DNA from: Deltaproteobacteria bacterium
Lineage (GTDB): Bacteria; Desulfobacterota; JADFXK01
Direction: 5' to 3'
NCBI GenBank assembly: GCA_015233285.1
Contig: JADFYA010000037.1
Coordinates: forward strand, 7,701-15,474
DNA length: 7,774 nucleotides
Positions 4,019 to 7,774 of this stretch are shown here, piece by piece (position 1 is the stretch's first letter; the number at the start of each line of letters is the position of its first letter). Made by a program: the position numbers and the translations under genes. The notes under the pieces are model-generated. The model saw only the letters and a list, made by a program, of their open reading frames with translations. It searched no databases and was not told where the DNA came from.

Positions 4019-6334
4019 TCACATCCCTTTGGAGAAACCGGCCGAGTTGCCCAGACCGAACAGGGAGATAACAAAGGTGATGGAGGTGTCCTCCTCCTTC
4101 TTGCTATAGGACAAATCAATACCCCAGCATTGGGCCTGGTAATTAATTCCGTAGCGGCTCTCCACCTCCGTGTTGGCCTCAAACGAATTTTTATTTTCGT
4201 AAATCAAGGAGATGGGCTGAATCACCTTGATCAGCAACCGGGTATTCAATTCCTTCACTCGATCCTGGGTAAACCGGTAATCCACGCCCAACATGTCGCC
4301 CCGTTTATCGTTGAAGTAAGCCGAACAGTTAAACGACTTGAATTCATCATCCTGGGCGGACCAAGAAGTGTCGGTGTTAACCACCATAAATGTGGTCGGG
4401 GTGAACTCCATTTCCAGTTTGATGGGTGAAAAAGAACGATGTTCCCCTGTCACCGCGTTCCGGCTATAAAGGTAGGCCTGGTAAGCCAACATATCATCCT
4501 GGTTCCGGGGCCGGGGGTTCCAGGCGGAAAAAGCGTTTTCATAGTTTCGCCACCACTTGCTGATATTGGCCAGACGCCAGCGCATCAGATTATCCGACTG
4601 GGTGGTGTCGCCGTTGGTGAAATCGTAGGCCTGGCTGATCCTAAGGCGCAGCATCTCCCAGTAGCTCGTTTGGCCGCCGGAAAGCAGCTTGGCCATGATC
4701 ATATTGTCCAGCCCATAGGTCACGGTGTTCACTTTATCCAGATAATCCTGCCCGTCAAAATTCATAGGCTGGTCGGGATTTTCATCGGGCCGAAAACGGT
4801 AGGTCACAAAGGGCCGGATCTGGTGCCTCACACTGGTGAAGTTAGCGACGTTGAAGGGGTAAACTTTAGACAGGGAAGTTGACAAATTTCCGGTGAAATC
4901 ATAGAGGTGCCGGTAGTAATCAGATTTATCGAATGAACTGTCCCGGTCTTGAAATTGATAAGCCGTCTCCCGCAGTCCCAGAGTCCCCTCGAAGTCGAGG
5001 AAATTTTTATAATGCAAAGGCAGGGATGCGCTGGGATGCAGATCCGTGCGAGTGGCCTTGACTCCTTGTTCACGCCAAAAATAGGCGGCATTGGCATCCC
5101 AGTTCAGGTATACGGCATCATTCATAACCGGCAGCCGGGACCCGATAAATCCTGCCTTGGGCAGTTCCTGTACGGTCGGGTCATCGGAAACTGCCGTGGA
5201 TTTTTGAAAGTACGAGACCTTGCCGTAGGCCATGGAAGAATCCCCTTTCTTATCCGCCACCACCCGGGACTGGCGATACTCGTCCACGTTGTCATCTATA
5301 TCGCGCCCAAAATGTTCCAGAAAATCTTCCCGATTGGTGGATATGGAATTGAATCCGGAGGTAAACTCCCGCAGGAATTCCCGATCACTGACCAGATCAA
5401 AATCGGCCTTCACCCGGATGTCGGAGGGGGCGTCTTGGTTCAACTTGCCGCGCAACCACCACCGGCTGTCGTTGGTTCGGGGGATATTGTCACCGATGAA
5501 ATTGTCGCCCGTTTGGAGGTCGTTCAATCCGGAAATCCGAAAGGTGCCCTGGTCTCTGGTCCCGGCCGCGTAACGGTACTCCAATCCCTCCATCAAGCCC
5601 CTTCTGGCCATGTAATCCTGATGAAAAGTGGCGTCCATCTGGTCGTTGATAGCCCAGTAAAAGGGCACGTCGATTTCGAATCCGTTGCGGGACGAAGAGG
5701 TGAAGCTGGGAACAAGGAGTCCTGATTGTCTGGTGGTCTTAGCCGGAAAAATGAAGTAGGGGAGGTAGATGATCGGGAATGATTGCACTTGTAGTTTAGC
5801 CCCGTTAACTATCCCATATCCATCCATGGTCACCCAGGCCTCCGATCCGGTGATGATCCAGACGGGGTTTGACCCGTCACAGGTGGTCAGGCCGGCTTGC
5901 ACCACATGGTAGGTGTTCTCTCCCGTCTTTTCCACCTCCCGGCCGCTGATATAGAAGTGATTCGATTTAATGAATAACAACCCGCGTTGCACCCAGCCGG
6001 TTTTTTTGATGAGATTAAGGATGGCCTGCTCGCCCATAATGTATCCGTCGTCCGTGGTCAGGCGGACATGTCCGGTGGCCCGAGCTTCACCCTTGGTGTT
6101 ATTCAGCATCACTTCATCAGCCGTGAGGCTCTTTTTCTGCTGCGTAATATTCACATTTCCTTTTGCTCGATAGAGGTCTTGTATCTTATCATAACTCAGG
6201 TAATCCGAGTCCATCTTGAATGGTTCACCGCCGCCCAGATCGTAAAAGTCCGGGTTTTGAGCGGCCGCGAGGCCGGGAAAACAGGCTGCCGCTGCCATCA
6301 TCAGGAAGAAAACAATCAGTCGCATCATTATCAT
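4019..6334 (-). CDS. lptD: LPS-assembly protein LptD (outer-membrane LPS translocon)
   Basis: This 771-residue protein is the outer-membrane barrel that, with LptE, inserts lipopolysaccharide into the outer leaflet. Residues 1-26 are a signal peptide with a hydrophobic core and LAAA-Q cleavage site. Residues about 37-190 form the periplasmic OstA/LptA-like jellyroll (YRAKGNVNI, ADEVMLNN, ARATGHVRL), followed by the conserved block CDGSNPVW (152-159) and YLPYFIFP (190-197) with RQSGLLVPS (202-210). The remainder is a long beta-strand-rich barrel ending in ITFVISLFGLG, close to the C-terminus. Mature cysteines are only 152, 670 and 736. E. coli uses two interdomain disulfides among four cysteines, so at most one of those pairs (152-736) can be matched here. 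GGAG stands 7 nt before the ATG at 6334; starts at 6328 or 6325 would shorten the signal peptide by 2-3 residues. It lies 41 nt after folC, probably in the same transcript. LptE is not in the window. Confidence 0.93.
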   Translation of the reverse strand: MIMMRLIVFFLMMAAAACFPGLAAAQNPDFYDLGGGEPFKMDSDYLSYDKIQDLYRAKGNVNITQQKKSLTADEVMLNNTKGEARATGHVRLTTDDGYIMGEQAILNLIKKTGWVQRGLLFIKSNHFYISGREVEKTGENTYHVVQAGLTTCDGSNPVWIITGSEAWVTMDGYGIVNGAKLQVQSFPIIYLPYFIFPAKTTRQSGLLVPSFTSSSRNGFEIDVPFYWAINDQMDATFHQDYMARRGLMEGLEYRYAAGTRDQGTFRISGLNDLQTGDNFIGDNIPRTNDSRWWLRGKLNQDAPSDIRVKADFDLVSDREFLREFTSGFNSISTNREDFLEHFGRDIDDNVDEYRQSRVVADKKGDSSMAYGKVSYFQKSTAVSDDPTVQELPKAGFIGSRLPVMNDAVYLNWDANAAYFWREQGVKATRTDLHPSASLPLHYKNFLDFEGTLGLRETAYQFQDRDSSFDKSDYYRHLYDFTGNLSTSLSKVYPFNVANFTSVRHQIRPFVTYRFRPDENPDQPMNFDGQDYLDKVNTVTYGLDNMIMAKLLSGGQTSYWEMLRLRISQAYDFTNGDTTQSDNLMRWRLANISKWWRNYENAFSAWNPRPRNQDDMLAYQAYLYSRNAVTGEHRSFSPIKLEMEFTPTTFMVVNTDTSWSAQDDEFKSFNCSAYFNDKRGDMLGVDYRFTQDRVKELNTRLLIKVIQPISLIYENKNSFEANTEVESRYGINYQAQCWGIDLSYSKKEEDTSITFVISLFGLGNSAGFSKGM

Positions 6335-6375
6335 GGGGTTTCTCCGGCCATCGGATACCTCTCCCTGGTATTTGT

Positions 6376-7716
6376 TTATGATTTTTTATATACCTCAAAC
6401 GGTTGCAATTGACGGCGGGAGAAGTAGTCCTTAGCCTCACCCACGGTAAACAGTGACCCGGTAATGACCGCCAAGCCGTTATCACCCGCGGTCCGGATAG
6501 CCAGTTCGATGGCTTGGGGCAGAGATGGCTCAATGGTCACGTTATGATGGCCGGCCGGTAGTAACCCGGCCAGGTCGGCTGGGTCCGCGGCCCGGGCATA
6601 GGCGGTCCGGGTCAAAATCAGATTATCCGCCAACGGGACCAATAGCCTTAGAATCCCGGATTTGTCTTTATCCGCCATAATACCCAGGGCCAGGGTCAAA
6701 CTCCGGCCAGCGGCCAGGTCTTTCAATTCCTCGGCCAGGACCTTTGCCGCGGCGGGGTTATGGGCGCCGTCAAGATAGACGGGAGGATCGTCCAGGACTT
6801 TTTCCAGCCGGCATGGCCATTGAACCTGGGTCAGACCGGCCACCAGGTGTTCCTGAGTGAGAGACCAGCCTTGCTGCTTCAAAACCTCGGCTGTGGCCAG
6901 GGCCCCGGCCATGTTCCGGAATTGGTGGTGTCCCTTTAGGGCCGGGACCAAGCCCCGCAACTGCACCTCTAAACCAAAATAGTCAAACCCGTGATTGCGG
7001 TTGGCCCGGTACCGGACATCCCGACCGATTCTGATCAAGGGAGCCTGAAGGTCGTGGCATCTCTTCTCGATCACCTCCAGGGCGGCCGGCTGACGGGCCG
7101 TGGTGATGATCGGCACCTGGGGTTTAATTATCCCGGCCTTCTCGAAGGCGATCTGGTTCAGAGTCGTACCCAGAAGATCCTGATGTTCCAATGATATTTC
7201 CGTAATTGTGCAGACTTGGGGGGTGATCACGTTGGTCGCGTCCAATCTGCCGCCCATCCCCGTTTCCATGATGGCCAGGTCCACGGCCTGCTCCTTGAAA
7301 TAAGCCAGGGCCATGGCCGTAACTGCTTCAAAAAAAGTGGGCGGTTCGGCCGATGACATGGCTTTCATCAAGGCATTGGTCATGTCCAGGATCGCTGCGT
7401 CGGATATCTCCGTATTCCCGATTCTAAATCTCTCGTTAAACCTGACCAAATGGGGGGAGGTATAGAGCCCCACCCGATATCCGGCGGCTGTAAGCATCGT
7501 CTGAAGGGTGGCCGCGACGGAGCCTTTGCCGTTTGAACCGGCTATATGGACATATTTCTGCCCGACGTGGGGGTTGCCCAACCCGGCTAGCAGGTTCTGA
7601 GTTGAATTAAGACCAAACTTGATGCCGAACTTTTGCAGGCTGTAAAGATAATCAACAGCTTGATCCGCGGTGTTGAAACTCTGGGGAGCGGGATTGGATT
7701 TATTCTTGCTATTCAT
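6376..7716 (-). CDS. folC: Bifunctional folylpolyglutamate synthase / dihydrofolate synthase
   Basis: This 446-residue cytoplasmic Mur-ligase-family enzyme uses ATP to add glutamate to dihydropteroate and/or folates. Motifs seen are the P-loop HIAGSNGKGS (57-66), TSPHLVRFNERF (86-97), ETGMGGRLDATN (151-162), SLEHQDLLG (175-183), FEKAGI (191-196, with Lys193 at the place of the carbamylated lysine), GHHQFRN (262-268), DGAHNP (316-321) and GSLFTVGEA (420-428). The length is normal for the family. Two small departures are WPCRLE (300-305), where the family usually has PGRLE, and EH instead of the common DH at 177-178. The ATG at 7716 was chosen because the protein opens about 15 residues before the family's first helix; a weak GGAAAA lies about 7 nt upstream. 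lptD follows after 41 nt. Whether it has both activities or only one cannot be read from the sequence. Confidence 0.94.
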   Translation of the reverse strand: MNSKNKSNPAPQSFNTADQAVDYLYSLQKFGIKFGLNSTQNLLAGLGNPHVGQKYVHIAGSNGKGSVAATLQTMLTAAGYRVGLYTSPHLVRFNERFRIGNTEISDAAILDMTNALMKAMSSAEPPTFFEAVTAMALAYFKEQAVDLAIMETGMGGRLDATNVITPQVCTITEISLEHQDLLGTTLNQIAFEKAGIIKPQVPIITTARQPAALEVIEKRCHDLQAPLIRIGRDVRYRANRNHGFDYFGLEVQLRGLVPALKGHHQFRNMAGALATAEVLKQQGWSLTQEHLVAGLTQVQWPCRLEKVLDDPPVYLDGAHNPAAAKVLAEELKDLAAGRSLTLALGIMADKDKSGILRLLVPLADNLILTRTAYARAADPADLAGLLPAGHHNVTIEPSLPQAIELAIRTAGDNGLAVITGSLFTVGEAKDYFSRRQLQPFEVYKKS

Positions 7717-7774
7717 TATTATTTTCCATTGTTTTCAATTCTTGAAGACATCTATGTTTTATCCTTACCCAGGG
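7709..7774 (-). CDS. Possible 3' end of an upstream gene overlapping the folC start
   Basis: One minus-strand frame is open from the window edge to a TAG at 7709. It gives about 21 codons ending LQELKTMENNNE and overlaps the folC ATG by 8 nt (ATGAATAG). Such an overlap is common for cotranscribed genes, and accD often precedes folC, but the tail is too short to recognise. A second frame ends sooner (LGKDKT then a stop at 7751). Either, or neither, may be the true end of the neighbour. Confidence 0.25.
   Translation of the reverse strand, partial: PWVRIKHRCLQELKTMENNNE

Noticed and set aside
4439..5725. Long plus-strand ORFs opposite lptD (147 and 258 codons)
   Set aside because: They are antisense shadows of a well-supported LptD; no SD or recognisable domain is seen.
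7709..7729. Six-codon leader ORF (ATG at 7729, TAG at 7709) overlapping the folC start as a regulatory uORF
   Set aside because: It is in the same frame as the open stretch reaching the window edge, so it is more simply the tail of an upstream gene or chance.

Overview
The window reads as a stretch of chromosome from a diderm (LPS-bearing), probably anaerobic bacterium. A Desulfobacterota-like (deltaproteobacterial) origin is my best guess. The reasons are a full-length LptD, an archaeal/anaerobe-type minimal Fe-S assembly pair (SmsC-SmsB, the SufC/SufB relatives), and a J-domain protein fused to type II secretion/MshEN-like repeats. The lineage is inferred from gene content and memory of related genomes, not from a search.

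All six supported genes lie on the minus strand, so the window reads right to left. First comes folC (7716 to 6376), a folate/folylpolyglutamate synthase. It is followed after 41 nt by lptD (6334 to 4019), the outer-membrane LPS translocon, and the two probably share a transcript. Next is a 286-nt gap holding a striking array of ten in-register 7-bp units just after the lptD stop and a good sigma70-type promoter. That promoter would drive a two-gene unit: a J-domain/repeat protein (3732 to 2980) and a monofunctional biotin-protein ligase, birA (2954 to 2205).

A 367-nt non-coding stretch (2204 to 1838) precedes the Fe-S unit. It holds a weak promoter candidate, an imperfect inverted repeat that looks like a decayed dispersed element, a small hairpin, and a second 7-bp-period array abutting the ribosome binding site of smsC. 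smsC (1837 to 1073) and smsB (1094 to beyond the left edge) overlap by 22 nt and are probably translationally coupled. smsB is cut by the window edge after 364 codons and would be missed by an ORF caller that demands a stop codon.

Functionally these are housekeeping modules: folate metabolism, LPS export, biotinylation and Fe-S cluster assembly. The parts most worth a second look are the J-domain fusion with four tandem about 29-residue repeats, the two related heptamer arrays in separate intergenic regions, the cysteine-rich SmsC tail, and the reduced cysteine set of LptD. I found no RNA genes, CRISPR array, insertion sequence or convincing intrinsic terminator.
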